The notes: generated from the sequence alone by a model not told the origin. A stretch of DNA of 64,000 nt from Streptomyces ficellus (GCF_009739905.1 NZ_CP034279.1:2170001-2234000); one strand, 5' to 3'. Counted from the stretch's first letter, positions 1-9,548 are shown. Made by a program: numbers and translations.

Positions 1-2036
1 GGGACGGCCGACAGGTCGTGGAGCTGGGAGTCATGGAGCTCCTGACCCGCCAGGTGGACCGGGTGGGGGTGTTCCGGCCGCTGGTGCACGACGGTCCCGA
101 CCGGCTGTTCGACCTGTTGCGGGCGCGCTACCGGCTGTCGCAGGACCCGGCCACCGTCTACGGCATGGACTACCAGGAGGCGTCCGCCCTCCAGGCCGAG
201 AAGGGCACGGACGAACTCGTCGCCCAGCTCGTCGACCGCTTCCACCGGGTGGCCCGGGACTACGAGGTGGTCCTGGTGCTCGGCACCGACTTCCACGCCA
301 CGCAGCTGCCCGAGGAGCTGGCGCTGAACGCCCGGCTCGCCAACGAGTTCGGCGCCCCCGTGATACCCGTGGTCGGCGGCAAGGGCCAGGACGCCGACTC
401 GGTGCGCGCCGAGACCCGCAACGCCTTCCGGGCGTACGAGAGCCTCGGCTGCGACGTCCTCGCCATGGTCGCCAACCGGGTGGCGCCCGATGACCGCGAC
501 GCCCTCGCCGAACGCCTCGCGTCCCGGCTGCCCGTGCCCTGTTACGTCCTGCCCGACGAGCCCGCGCTGTCCGCGCCGACGGTCGCGCAGATCACCCAGG
601 CGCTGGGCGCCGAGGTGGTGCTCGGCGACGACTCAGGCCTCGCCCGCGACGCCCTGGACTTCGTCTTCGGCGGCGCCATGCTGCCGAACTTCCTCAACGC
701 CCTGACCCCCGGCTGCCTGGTGGTCACCCCCGGCGACCGTGCCGACCTGGTGGTGGGGGCGCTGGCCGCGCACTCGGCCGGGACGCCGCCGATCGCGGGC
801 GTCCTGCTCACGCTGAACGAGCGGCCGAGCCGGGAGATCCTCACCCTCGCCGGGCGGCTCGCCCCCGGCACCCCGGTGGTCTCGGTGAGCGGCAACAGCT
901 TCCCGACGGCCGCCGAGCTGTTCTCGCTGGAGGGCAAGCTGAACGCGGCGACGCCCCGCAAGGCCGAGACCGCGCTGGGGCTGTTCGAGCGGCACGTGGA
1001 CACCGGGGACCTGCTGAAGCGGATCTCGCTGGCGCGCAGCGGCCGGGTCACACCGATGATGTTCGAGCACGCGCTGCTGGAGCAGGCGCGGGCGGAGCGG
1101 CGCCGGGTGGTGCTGCCGGAGGGCGCGGAGGAGCGCGTCCTGCGCGCCGCCGACGTCCTCGTACGCCGCTCGGTGTGCGACCTGACGCTGCTGGGCGACG
1201 TCGAGGTGATCCGCAAGAAGGCCGCCGACCTGGGCGTCGACCTGAAGGACACGCAGCTGATCGACCCGGCCACCAGCGAGCTGCGCCAGCGCTTCGCGGA
1301 GCGGTACGCGGAGCTGCGCGCCCACAAGGGCGTCAGCGTGGAGCTGGCGTACGACGTGGTGTCGGACGTCAACTACTTCGGCACGCTGATGGTCCAGGAG
1401 GGCCTGGCGGACGGCATGGTGTCGGGCTCGGTCCACTCGACGGCGGCGACGATCCGGCCGGCCTTCGAGATCATCAAGACCAAGCCGGACGCCTCGATCG
1501 TCTCCTCCGTCTTCTTCATGTGCCTGGCCGACAAGGTGCTGGTGTACGGCGACTGCGCGGTCAACCCGGACCCGAACGCCGAGCAGCTCGCCGACATCGC
1601 CGTGCAGTCGGCGGCGACGGCGGCCCGGTTCGGCGTGGAGCCGCGGATCGCGATGCTGTCGTACTCGACCGGCACGTCGGGCTCGGGCGCCGACGTGGAC
1701 AAGGTGCGCGAGGCGACGAAGCTGGTGCGCGGGGCGCACCCGGAGCTGCGGATCGAGGGCCCGATCCAGTACGACGCGGCCGTCGAGCCGTCCGTCGCGG
1801 CGACGAAGCTGCCGGGCTCGGAGGTGGCCGGCCAGGCCACGGTGCTGATCTTCCCGGACCTCAACACCGGCAACAACACCTACAAGGCCGTGCAGCGTTC
1901 GGCGGGCGCGGTGGCCGTGGGCCCCGTCCTCCAGGGCCTGCGCAAGCCGGTCAACGACCTGTCGCGCGGGGCCCTCGTCAGCGACATCGTGAACACGGTC
2001 GCGATCACCGCGATCCAGTCCCAGCCCACCGCCTGA
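1..2036 (+). CDS. pta: Phosphate acetyltransferase, 5' end cut by window edge
   Basis: Interconverts acetyl-CoA and acetyl phosphate in the cytoplasm, the partner step of acetate kinase. The frame is open to the left edge: codons before the first in-window GTG read DGRQVVELGVMELL, which fits the conserved N-terminal region, so the true start lies outside. The long form of the enzyme is visible: an N-terminal DRTGG/CobQ-like half (to about nt 1010), then the catalytic PTA_PTB domain from about nt 1050 with the conserved stretches VLPEGAEERVLRAA, GMVSGSVHSTAATIRPA and FPDLNTGNNTYKAVQR. The stop is one base before the ackA ATG, so the two genes are co-transcribed and probably translationally coupled. 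Confidence 0.97.
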   Translation, partial: DGRQVVELGVMELLTRQVDRVGVFRPLVHDGPDRLFDLLRARYRLSQDPATVYGMDYQEASALQAEKGTDELVAQLVDRFHRVARDYEVVLVLGTDFHATQLPEELALNARLANEFGAPVIPVVGGKGQDADSVRAETRNAFRAYESLGCDVLAMVANRVAPDDRDALAERLASRLPVPCYVLPDEPALSAPTVAQITQALGAEVVLGDDSGLARDALDFVFGGAMLPNFLNALTPGCLVVTPGDRADLVVGALAAHSAGTPPIAGVLLTLNERPSREILTLAGRLAPGTPVVSVSGNSFPTAAELFSLEGKLNAATPRKAETALGLFERHVDTGDLLKRISLARSGRVTPMMFEHALLEQARAERRRVVLPEGAEERVLRAADVLVRRSVCDLTLLGDVEVIRKKAADLGVDLKDTQLIDPATSELRQRFAERYAELRAHKGVSVELAYDVVSDVNYFGTLMVQEGLADGMVSGSVHSTAATIRPAFEIIKTKPDASIVSSVFFMCLADKVLVYGDCAVNPDPNAEQLADIAVQSAATAARFGVEPRIAMLSYSTGTSGSGADVDKVREATKLVRGAHPELRIEGPIQYDAAVEPSVAATKLPGSEVAGQATVLIFPDLNTGNNTYKAVQRSAGAVAVGPVLQGLRKPVNDLSRGALVSDIVNTVAITAIQSQPTA

Positions 2037-2037
2037 G

Positions 2038-3282
2038 ATGACGACAGAAAGCACCGCACCCGTGACCGACCCCACCCGTGTCCTCGTCCTGAACTCCGGC
2101 TCCTCGTCGGTGAAGTACCAGCTCCTCGACATGCGCGACGGTGCGCGTCTCGCGGTCGGGCTGGTCGAGCGGATCGGCGAGGAAACGTCCCGCCTGGTCC
2201 ACACGCCGCTGACGGACGGCGGTGGGGAGAAGCGTGAGCGCACCGCCCCGGTCGCCGACCACGCGGCGGCCCTGAAGGCGGTCGCCGAGGAACTGGCGGC
2301 GGACGGCCTCGGCCTGGACTCGCCCGAGCTGGCCGCGATCGGGCACCGGGTGGTGCACGGCGGGCTGAGGTTCTCGGCGCCGACGGTCATCGACGACGAC
2401 GTCCTCGCCGAGGTCGAGCGCCTGGTCCCGGTCGCGCCCCTGCACAACCCGGCGAACATCACCGGCATCCGCACCGCGCGGGCGCTGCGCCCGGACCTGC
2501 CGCAGGTGGCGGTGTTCGACACCGCGTTCCACACCACGATGCCGGAGTACGCGGCGCGGTACGCGATCGACACCGAGACCGCGGACGCGCACCGCATCCG
2601 CCGGTACGGCTTCCACGGCACCTCCCACGCGTACGTGTCGCGCCGGGTGGCGGGGCTGCTGGGCAAGGACCCGTCCGAGGTGAACGTGATCGTGCTGCAC
2701 CTGGGCAACGGGGCCTCGGCGTCGGCGGTGGCGGGCGGCCGGTGCGTGGACACCTCGATGGGACTGACCCCCTTGGAGGGGCTCGTGATGGGTACCCGCT
2801 CCGGCGACGTCGATCCCGCGGTCGTTTTCCACCTGGAGCGGGTGGCCGGAATGTCGTCCGACGAGATCGACGTCCTGCTGAACAAGAAGAGCGGATTGGT
2901 GGGGCTTTGCGGCGACAATGACATGCGGGAGATCCGCCGGCGGATCGACGAGGGCGACGAGCGGGCGCGGCTCGCGTTCGACATTTACATCCACCGGCTG
3001 AAGAAGTACATCGGCGCCTATTACGCGGTGCTCGGCCGGGTGGACGCGGTGGCGTTCACGGCGGGTGTGGGCGAGAACGCGGCCCCGGTGCGGGAAGCTG
3101 CCGTCGCGGGCCTGGAGGAGCTGGGCCTGGCGGTGGACGCGGGTCTGAACGCGGTGCGCTCGCCGGAGCCCCGGCTGATCTCGCCCGGGTACGCCCGGGT
3201 GGCGGTCGCCGTGGTGCCGACGGACGAGGAGCTGGAAATCGCGCAGCAGACCTACTCACTGGTCACTTCGCCGGCCCATTGA
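2038..3282 (+). CDS. ackA: Acetate kinase
   Basis: Makes ATP and acetate from acetyl phosphate and ADP, completing the Pta-AckA pathway. The 414-residue product has the family signatures in order: VLNSGSSSVKYQLL near the N-terminus (phosphate binding), HRVVHGG, FDTAFHTTMPEYAARYAI, HGTSHAYVS, LHLGNGASASAVAGG, DTSMGLTPLEGLVMGTRSGD, and FTAGVGENA near the C-terminus. The start at 2038 lies one base after the pta stop. An in-frame GTG eight codons later (before TDPTRVLVLN) is a possible alternative start, so the first residues are uncertain. Function is certain from motif content. Confidence 0.97.
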   Translation: MTTESTAPVTDPTRVLVLNSGSSSVKYQLLDMRDGARLAVGLVERIGEETSRLVHTPLTDGGGEKRERTAPVADHAAALKAVAEELAADGLGLDSPELAAIGHRVVHGGLRFSAPTVIDDDVLAEVERLVPVAPLHNPANITGIRTARALRPDLPQVAVFDTAFHTTMPEYAARYAIDTETADAHRIRRYGFHGTSHAYVSRRVAGLLGKDPSEVNVIVLHLGNGASASAVAGGRCVDTSMGLTPLEGLVMGTRSGDVDPAVVFHLERVAGMSSDEIDVLLNKKSGLVGLCGDNDMREIRRRIDEGDERARLAFDIYIHRLKKYIGAYYAVLGRVDAVAFTAGVGENAAPVREAAVAGLEELGLAVDAGLNAVRSPEPRLISPGYARVAVAVVPTDEELEIAQQTYSLVTSPAH

Positions 3283-3379
3283 GCCCGAGTTCGCGCCACG
3301 ATTGAGCGCCGGTCCGCCCATTTGTACATTCCACCAGACGGAATATTCCGCAGTGAAACAAACCGATAGGATCCGCCTT

Positions 3380-4810
3380 ATGCGCCGTTCCAAAATCGTC
3401 TGCACACTGGGCCCCGCCGTCGACTCGTACGAGCAGCTGAAAGCTCTCATCGAGGCCGGTATGAACGTGGCCCGCTTCAACATGAGCCACGGATCCCACG
3501 CTGAGCACGAGGAGCGGTACCACCGCCTCCGCCAGGCCGCCGAGGACACCGGCCGCGCCGTGGGCGTGCTCGCCGACCTCCAGGGCCCGAAGATCCGTCT
3601 GGAAACGTTCGCGGAGGGACCGGTCGAGCTGGTCCGCGGGGACGAGTTCACCATCACCACCGAGGACGTCCCGGGCGACAAGTCCATCTGCGGCACCACG
3701 TACAAGGGCCTGCCCGGCGACGTCTCCAAGGGCGACCAGATCCTGATCAACGACGGCAACGTCGAGCTGCGCGTCATCGAGGTCGACGGCCAGCGCGTCA
3801 AGTCGATCGTCGTCGAGGGCGGGGTCATCTCCGACCACAAGGGCATCAACCTGCCGGGTGCCGCCGTCAACGTCCCGGCCCTGTCCGAGAAGGACGTCGA
3901 GGACCTGCGGTTCGCGCTGCGGATGGGCTGCGACCTGGTCGCCCTGTCCTTCGTGCGCGACGCCGACGACGTCAAGGACGTCCACAAGGTGATGGACGAG
4001 GTCGGCCGCCGCGTGCCGGTCATCGCCAAGGTCGAGAAGCCGCAGGCCGTCGAGAACATGCAGGACGTCGTCATGGCGTTCGACGGCGTGATGGTGGCCC
4101 GTGGCGACCTCGCCGTGGAGTACCCGCTGGAGCGGGTGCCGATGGTGCAGAAGCGCCTCATCGAGCTGTGCCGCCGCAACGCCAAGCCGGTGATCGTGGC
4201 GACCCAGATGATGGAGTCGATGATCACCAACTCCCGCCCGACGCGCGCCGAGGCGTCCGACGTCGCCAACGCGATCCTGGACGGCGCGGACGCGGTCATG
4301 CTCTCCGCCGAGTCGTCGGTCGGCGCGTACCCGATCGAGACCGTCAAGACGATGTCGAAGATCGTGACCGCCGCGGAGGAGGAGCTGCTCTCCAAGGGCC
4401 TCCAGCCCCTGGTCCCCGGCAAGAAGCCCCGCACCCAGGGCGGCTCGGTCGCCCGCGCCGCCGCCGAGATCGCGGACTTCCTGGACGGCAAGGCCCTCAT
4501 CGCCTTCACCAAGTCCGGCGACACCGCCCGCCGCCTCTCCCGCTACCGCGCCCAGCAGCCGATCCTCGCCTTCACCACCGAGGTCGCCACCCGCAACCAG
4601 CTCGCCCTGAGCTGGGGCGTCGAGTCGTTCGTGGTCCCCCACGTCGACAACACCGACGCGATGGTCGACCTCGTCGACGCCGAGCTGCTGAAGCTCCAGC
4701 GCTACAACGCGGGCGACACCATGGTCATCACCGCCGGCTCGCCCCCCGGCGTCCCGGGCACCACCAACATGGTCCGCGTCCACCACCTGGGCGGCGAGAC
4801 CCGCGCCTGA
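3380..4810 (+). CDS. pyk: Pyruvate kinase
   Basis: Last step of glycolysis: phosphoenolpyruvate and ADP to pyruvate and ATP. The 476-residue product begins MRRSKIVCTLGPA, the usual N-terminus, so I chose the ATG at 3380 rather than an in-frame start 26 codons upstream whose extra residues look unlike the family. Visible motifs: AGMNVARFNMSHG, ADLQGPKIR, the signature VIAKVEKPQAVENM with its catalytic Lys, MVARGDLAVE, and the TRAEASDVANAILDGADA segment. The C-terminal allosteric domain is complete. It is preceded by 97 nt after ackA and followed by a strong hairpin terminator. Streptomyces usually carry a second pyk elsewhere. Confidence 0.96.
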   Translation: MRRSKIVCTLGPAVDSYEQLKALIEAGMNVARFNMSHGSHAEHEERYHRLRQAAEDTGRAVGVLADLQGPKIRLETFAEGPVELVRGDEFTITTEDVPGDKSICGTTYKGLPGDVSKGDQILINDGNVELRVIEVDGQRVKSIVVEGGVISDHKGINLPGAAVNVPALSEKDVEDLRFALRMGCDLVALSFVRDADDVKDVHKVMDEVGRRVPVIAKVEKPQAVENMQDVVMAFDGVMVARGDLAVEYPLERVPMVQKRLIELCRRNAKPVIVATQMMESMITNSRPTRAEASDVANAILDGADAVMLSAESSVGAYPIETVKTMSKIVTAAEEELLSKGLQPLVPGKKPRTQGGSVARAAAEIADFLDGKALIAFTKSGDTARRLSRYRAQQPILAFTTEVATRNQLALSWGVESFVVPHVDNTDAMVDLVDAELLKLQRYNAGDTMVITAGSPPGVPGTTNMVRVHHLGGETRA

Positions 4811-4830
4811 CGGCGCCCGTTCATCAGCAG

Positions 4831-4878
4831 GGGCGGTGGCCCCGGCCCGTGGGAGACCACGGACCGGGGCCACCGCCC
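4831..4878 (+). terminator. Hairpin terminator after pyk
   Basis: A perfect 15-bp stem: GGGCGGTGGCCCCGG at 4831-4845 pairs with 4864-4878. A smaller CGTGG/CCACG hairpin sits inside the loop. It starts 20 nt after the pyk stop. There is no T tract, as is usual in Streptomyces. Confidence 0.8.
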
Positions 4879-5253
4879 TTCGCGTTCGCAGCGATTCCCC
4901 GCGCCGGGGCGTTCTCCACAAACGGAGGGTCAAAGCACCTGGGCCGCCAGGGCACTTGGGCCGCAACGGCAGTAAACGGAGGGTGCGGCGCGGGCGGCGT
5001 ACCGGCGGTAAGTTCGCTCTTCCCACGGTGGTGAAGGACATGTAATGATCGCCGGGCCTTCGGGGGGAAGGCAGGGGGAAACCGTGTGTGGGGAGCACAC
5101 GAGACCAGGGGCGTACCGACCGGCGGGGCCGGGCGGGCAGGCCCCCTCCAGCGACCACCGTGCATGTTTTGGCATGCCCGCGTCCATGACGACGGACCAC
5201 TTTCGCAGTCCCTCCCGGGCTCATCCCTTTTGTCGATCAGACAGGCATGTGAC
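4879..5253 (+). other. Leader region of the secreted toxin-like gene
   Basis: About 375 nt with no convincing gene. It holds an 11-bp direct repeat AAACGGAGGGT at 4920-4930 and 4974-4984, and between them two near copies of GCAC(C/T)TGGGCCGC (4935 and 4952). A short hairpin CGTGTG/CACACG lies near 5084. I could not fit it to a known riboswitch. Confidence 0.4.
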
Positions 5254-8200
5254 GTGCGAAGAATGTCCCTGCCCGGACGACGGCGCGGCAGACGCGCCGG
5301 TCCGGCGAAGACCCTGACGTCGGGCATCGTCCTGGCGACCACGGCCGCGGTCCTGGGCGGCCTCGTGACGGCCGTCCCGGCCGCCGCCGAGGAGCCCGGC
5401 GACCACCCCACGAACCCCTACGAGCGCACGCTGCGCATCAGCCTCGGCGCGATGAACCGCGGCGACCGCTGCCAGGTCGCCCGGGCCGTCCACTACGGCG
5501 GCCCGGAGATGAAGACCCACGCCCGCGACAAGCTCGCGGGCAGCGAGGCCGAGCTGCGCAAGGTCGTCGCCGACTGGAGCTTCGGGTCCCTCGGCCAGGC
5601 CCAGGACCGGGACAAGGAGGCGGGCTTCGCCTACGCCACCACGTTCCGGGACCGCCAGGCCAAGCTCGACACCACCAACAAGCCGTACGCGGCGGTCAAC
5701 TCGTTCGGCGGCCGGGACTACCACGCGCCCGAGTTCGGCGGCGAGATCCTCGCCTTCACCCTGCGCGACCAGCCGGAGCTGTACTACAAGACGTGGGACG
5801 ACCCCACGCCCCGGCCCGGCAAGCCGTCGCTCGACAAGGCCAGGCAGGTCTTCGACGCCCTCTCGACGCCGGACGACCCCTGGGCCACGGCGTACAAGCC
5901 CTTCGCGGACATCGAGCTGTTCGGCTACCCGAACGAGAAGCCCGGCTCGGCCAACGACATCGCGACGTTCCTGCGCTTCGGCGGCTTCCCGACGAAGACC
6001 CCCGAGCCGGACTCGGCGGAGTTCCGCTCCGAGGTGGAGGCGCTGAAGCTCGCCTGGGCGGGCTGCGACAGCGCCAACCCCGTCGACCACTACCGCGCGC
6101 TGTCCGGCGTGGTGCTCCAGGCCTACACCGAGTGGGAGGCGGAGTACGCGTCCCAGGCGGCGCAGCGCAAGGAGATCGTCACCGCCGAGATGGCGGCGGC
6201 GAAGGAACTGCGCACCGCCACCGACGCGATGATCGAGGGCATCCGGCAGGCCTGGCAGGCCGACCAGATCCTGTTCTGGCAGAAGCACTGGCTCGCCAAC
6301 AAGGACGCCCTGGACTACCCCAAGCCGGCCGCCTTCACCAAGGCGACCGCCGACCTGAACGCGGCCCGCGCCGCCGCGGCCACCCAGGTGACCGTGGCCA
6401 ACGCCGCGGTGACCCGCGCCAAGACGGCCGCCGACAAGGCCGCCGCCCAGCAGGCCGCCGCCTGGACGATCGCCGACCAGGCCAAGGTGCCGCGCGGCCG
6501 CGGCCTGATGTACGCGCAGCAGTCCGTACAGGTCGCGAAGGCGTCGTACGCCGCCACCCAGGCCGCCGCCAAGACGGCCCTCACCGCGTCCAACGCGGCC
6601 AAGGCCACCGTCGCGAACAGCGGCGCGCTCTACGCCCTGAGCCAGACCCAGGCGCACGCGCTCAACACCGAGTTCCGCAAGGCCGCCGCCCTGGAGGCCG
6701 CCGCCCAGGCGAAGGCCGCCGCCACGGCCGCCGAGGCCCAGGCGAAGGAAGCCGCCGCCAACGCCACCAAGGCGAAGAACGCCCAGGCGACGGCCGAGGC
6801 CGCCGAACAGACCGCGAAGGCCGGCGCCGCCGAGGCGAAGCGCCAGCGCGCGATCGCGGAGGCGGAGAAGGCCAACGCGGTCCGGGAGCACGCCAACGCC
6901 ACCTCCGAGCGGCAGAAGGCCGCCGCTGCGGCGCAGCGCGCCCAGACCGAGCGCGACGCGGCCGGGCGTGCCCGCGGTTCCGCGGAAGCGGCCGGCGCGA
7001 CCGCCGCGGAGCAGCGCGAGGCCGCCGAGGCCGCCGAGGCCCGCGCGGCCCTGGCCCGCTCCAACGCCGAGGCCGCCGAGCGGGACAAGGACGCCAAGGC
7101 CTCACGTGCCTCCGCGCTGGAAGCGGCCGCCGCCGCGGCGGAGGGCACCAGCAGCGCCGGCGAGGCGCGACAGGCCGCGACCGCGGCCCGCACCGCCGCG
7201 AACGAGGCCACCGGGGCGGCGAGCCGTGCCCGGGCAGCGGCCAACGACGCCTCCACCGCCGCGGTGAACGCCCGCTCGGCCGCCACCCGCGCGCAGGCCG
7301 CGGCGTCGCGGTCCCGCGCGGCGGCCGACGCGGCGTGGTCCGCCTACATGACCACGAGCGCCGCAGCGGCCACCGCGCACGCCGCGGCCGCCGAGGCCAT
7401 CGACGCGGCCGCCGCCGCCAATGTCAACGCCCGCAACGCCGAGGCCGAGGCGAAGAAGGCCCAGGCCGCCGCCGTCAAGGCGCGGCAGGAGGCCACGGCC
7501 GCGCAGGCGGAGGCCGTCAAGACGGCCGCGTGGGCGGCCAAGACGGCCGGATTCGCGTACGCGGCGGGCCAGGCCGCCGCCGGCGCCCGGGACGCGGCGA
7601 AGGCCGTGACCGTCGCCGCCAACCAGGCCATCACCGTCGGCGGTCCGTACCGCGAGACCGACACCTCCGCGGCGTTCGCGGTGCTGGTGGGCCAGACGTC
7701 CAAGACGATGGCCGAGCAGCAGGCCGCCGCCGCCAAGGCCAAGGCCGACGAGGCCGCCAAGGCGGCAGCCGAGGCGAAGGCGCTCGCCGACAAGGCCGCC
7801 GGTGACGCCAAGATCGCGGCGCAGGCGGCATCCGCCGCCGCCGCGGACGCGGCCAAGGCGCTCCAGTTCGCCGCCGCGGCACGCGCCTCGGCCGCCGAGG
7901 CCGACAAGGCCGCGGCCGCCGCGAAGAAGGCCGACGCCAACGCGCAGAAGTACGACGCCCAGGCCGGCGCCGACGCCATGCACGCCTCGTTCGCGGCGAA
8001 CGACGCCGAGTCGGAGGCGGCAGCCGCCGACCGGGAGGCCACCGACGCCGAGCGTGACGCGGCCGGCGCCCGGGCCAACGCCACGGCGGCCGAGAAGGAC
8101 GCGGGCAGCGCACGGGCGACCGCCACACAGGCGGAGACGGACGCCACCGCCGCCGAGACCGCCGCGACCCACGCGGTCGAGGACGCCACGGAGGCCGACA

Positions 8201-9009
8201 AGGCCGCCGACCGGGCCGAGGCCGAGGAGCGCGAGCGGGAGCGACAGGCCGTCAAGGAGCGGCTCGAGGCCAACGGCGGCGACACCGGGGCGGACCTCAC
8301 CCTCGACGAGGAGGAGCTGCTGCGGCGGGAGTGCGGCGAGGAGTGCGTCGCGGACTTCCGTGCCGCCAAGGCACTGGCCGGCCAGGGCGTCATCGACTGG
8401 CTGAAGGCCAACGGCGGCGAGATCCTCCTGGAGGAGATCGGCTACCGCGACCTCGAGCGCTGCTTCGGCGAGTTCGACATCGAGAGCTGCCTGTGGACGC
8501 TGGTGAAGGCCGTGCCCGTCGCGAAGGCGTGGTCGGTCGGCAAGGCGGTCGTCCGGGTCGCGAGCGGCATCGGCGGCTTCCTGGAGAACTCCGTCAAGGC
8601 CAAGCGGACGCTCGACAAGTTCCGCAAGATCATCGACGACGCCAAGCAGGGCAAGGGCAAGGCCTGCCCGGTGAAGCCCAAGCCCGCCGCGGTACGCAGT
8701 GCCTCGTTCGCCGCTCCGGCGGGGGCCCTCACGGCCCGCGCGGCGGCTGCGGCGGAGTACCCGGGCGTCGGCACGATCGTCAACCAGAACGGCATCACCA
8801 TCCAGATCTACTCCAACGACCACGCCCCGCCGCACGCGCACGTCAAGGGCAAGGGCGGCGAGGTCCGTATCGGTCAGAACGGCAGGCCGCTGAAGGACGA
8901 GCCGGAACTTTCCCGCCTCCAGAAGGCGGTCGTCGACAACAACATCCGTACCATCAGGGAGAACATCCGGGTCGCCATGGAAAGGCACAAGGCAAATGGC
9001 GGATGCTGA
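5254..9009 (+). CDS. Secreted Ala-rich coiled-coil protein with DUF4160-like C-terminus; candidate polymorphic toxin
   Basis: A 1251-residue product if read from GTG 5254 (AGG eight bases upstream); ATG 5263 is the alternative. Residues 1-45 form a signal peptide (arginine-rich start, hydrophobic core, cleavage near PAAA-EE). Residues 46 to about 300 are a globular part like the N-terminal region of Streptomyces ALF-repeat proteins. About 300-1005 is an extremely Ala-rich coiled coil broken by GGPYRET around nt 7640. About 1010-1145 is a Cys-bearing, partly hydrophobic segment (RRECGEEC, DLERCF, ESCLW) resembling pre-toxin linkers. Residues 1168-1251 contain NGITIQIYSNDHAPPHAHV, matching the DUF4160 hallmark (DH.PPH.HV). 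A long shaft with a small unrelated tip and a tightly overlapping small gene is typical of polymorphic toxins. Enzymatic activity is unknown; a surface or stalk role is also possible. Confidence 0.75.
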   Translation: MRRMSLPGRRRGRRAGPAKTLTSGIVLATTAAVLGGLVTAVPAAAEEPGDHPTNPYERTLRISLGAMNRGDRCQVARAVHYGGPEMKTHARDKLAGSEAELRKVVADWSFGSLGQAQDRDKEAGFAYATTFRDRQAKLDTTNKPYAAVNSFGGRDYHAPEFGGEILAFTLRDQPELYYKTWDDPTPRPGKPSLDKARQVFDALSTPDDPWATAYKPFADIELFGYPNEKPGSANDIATFLRFGGFPTKTPEPDSAEFRSEVEALKLAWAGCDSANPVDHYRALSGVVLQAYTEWEAEYASQAAQRKEIVTAEMAAAKELRTATDAMIEGIRQAWQADQILFWQKHWLANKDALDYPKPAAFTKATADLNAARAAAATQVTVANAAVTRAKTAADKAAAQQAAAWTIADQAKVPRGRGLMYAQQSVQVAKASYAATQAAAKTALTASNAAKATVANSGALYALSQTQAHALNTEFRKAAALEAAAQAKAAATAAEAQAKEAAANATKAKNAQATAEAAEQTAKAGAAEAKRQRAIAEAEKANAVREHANATSERQKAAAAAQRAQTERDAAGRARGSAEAAGATAAEQREAAEAAEARAALARSNAEAAERDKDAKASRASALEAAAAAAEGTSSAGEARQAATAARTAANEATGAASRARAAANDASTAAVNARSAATRAQAAASRSRAAADAAWSAYMTTSAAAATAHAAAAEAIDAAAAANVNARNAEAEAKKAQAAAVKARQEATAAQAEAVKTAAWAAKTAGFAYAAGQAAAGARDAAKAVTVAANQAITVGGPYRETDTSAAFAVLVGQTSKTMAEQQAAAAKAKADEAAKAAAEAKALADKAAGDAKIAAQAASAAAADAAKALQFAAAARASAAEADKAAAAAKKADANAQKYDAQAGADAMHASFAANDAESEAAAADREATDAERDAAGARANATAAEKDAGSARATATQAETDATAAETAATHAVEDATEADKAADRAEAEERERERQAVKERLEANGGDTGADLTLDEEELLRRECGEECVADFRAAKALAGQGVIDWLKANGGEILLEEIGYRDLERCFGEFDIESCLWTLVKAVPVAKAWSVGKAVVRVASGIGGFLENSVKAKRTLDKFRKIIDDAKQGKGKACPVKPKPAAVRSASFAAPAGALTARAAAAAEYPGVGTIVNQNGITIQIYSNDHAPPHAHVKGKGGEVRIGQNGRPLKDEPELSRLQKAVVDNNIRTIRENIRVAMERHKANGGC

Positions 9010-9490
9010 GCCGCCCGCCGAGCTGCGGGCCGCCCTGCGGCAGTTGGAGGAGCACCTCGGCAGGTCCCTGTCCGACGCCTCCGACGGCCACGCCCGCTGG
9101 GAGCTGTACCGGGCGGCGCTCGGTGCGGAGACGGCCCGGCCGGCCCTGCTGGCCGCCGTCGCCGCCGAACCGGACGGCGCGCTCGCCTCGGGAGTCGTCG
9201 GCGAGGCCCTGGAGGGGCTCCCGCGCACCGAGCGGGACGCCTGGGTCCAGGCGCTCGCGCCGGAGGTGCGTGGCTTCAGCGAGCGCCGGGTGCGGGAGCT
9301 GGGCGTGCTGGAGGACCTCCGGTCCGGAGCACTCGCCGCGGCGGGCGTGCCGGAGCTGATCGACGCCTGGAGCGACTGGCTCCAGCTCCGCCTCGCCACC
9401 GAGTCGGACGACGCGACGGTGCTGCGGGCGCTGGCCGCCTCGGGTCGTACCAAGCGCATCCGCCGCACGGCCGGGGAATCACTCGGCTGA
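8996..9490 (+). CDS. Small cytoplasmic protein, candidate immunity partner
   Basis: A 164-residue product with no signal peptide or membrane segment, predominantly helical and rich in Leu, Ala and Glu. I do not recognise a family. Its ATG lies 14 nt inside the end of the secreted toxin-like gene, with AAGG five bases upstream, so translation is coupled. It is the last gene before a strong terminator, so it has no other functional partner. A unique small cytosolic protein attached to the variable C-terminal tip of a secreted protein is where immunity genes are found. The role is inferred from position only. Confidence 0.6.
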   Translation: MADAEPPAELRAALRQLEEHLGRSLSDASDGHARWELYRAALGAETARPALLAAVAAEPDGALASGVVGEALEGLPRTERDAWVQALAPEVRGFSERRVRELGVLEDLRSGALAAAGVPELIDAWSDWLQLRLATESDDATVLRALAASGRTKRIRRTAGESLG

Positions 9491-9506
9491 CGTGCGCATA
9501 GGAAAA

Positions 9507-9548
9507 GGGGCGGTGCCCCGGTTCTCACCAGAACCGGGGCACCGCCCC
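9507..9548. terminator. Bidirectional terminator
   Basis: A perfect 18-bp stem (9507-9524 with 9531-9548) around a TCACCA loop, between the toxin-like pair on the plus strand and the convergent gene ending at 9610. The arm begins GGGGCGGTGCCCCGG. Confidence 0.88.

Noticed and set aside
633..2984. Long minus-strand frames opposite pta and ackA
   Set aside because: Third-position GC bias produces them; the plus-strand enzymes are unambiguous.
4879..5253. Cyclic di-AMP (ydaO-type) riboswitch before the secreted toxin-like gene
   Set aside because: Such riboswitches often precede exported wall proteins, but I could not match the conserved core or the pseudoknot here.
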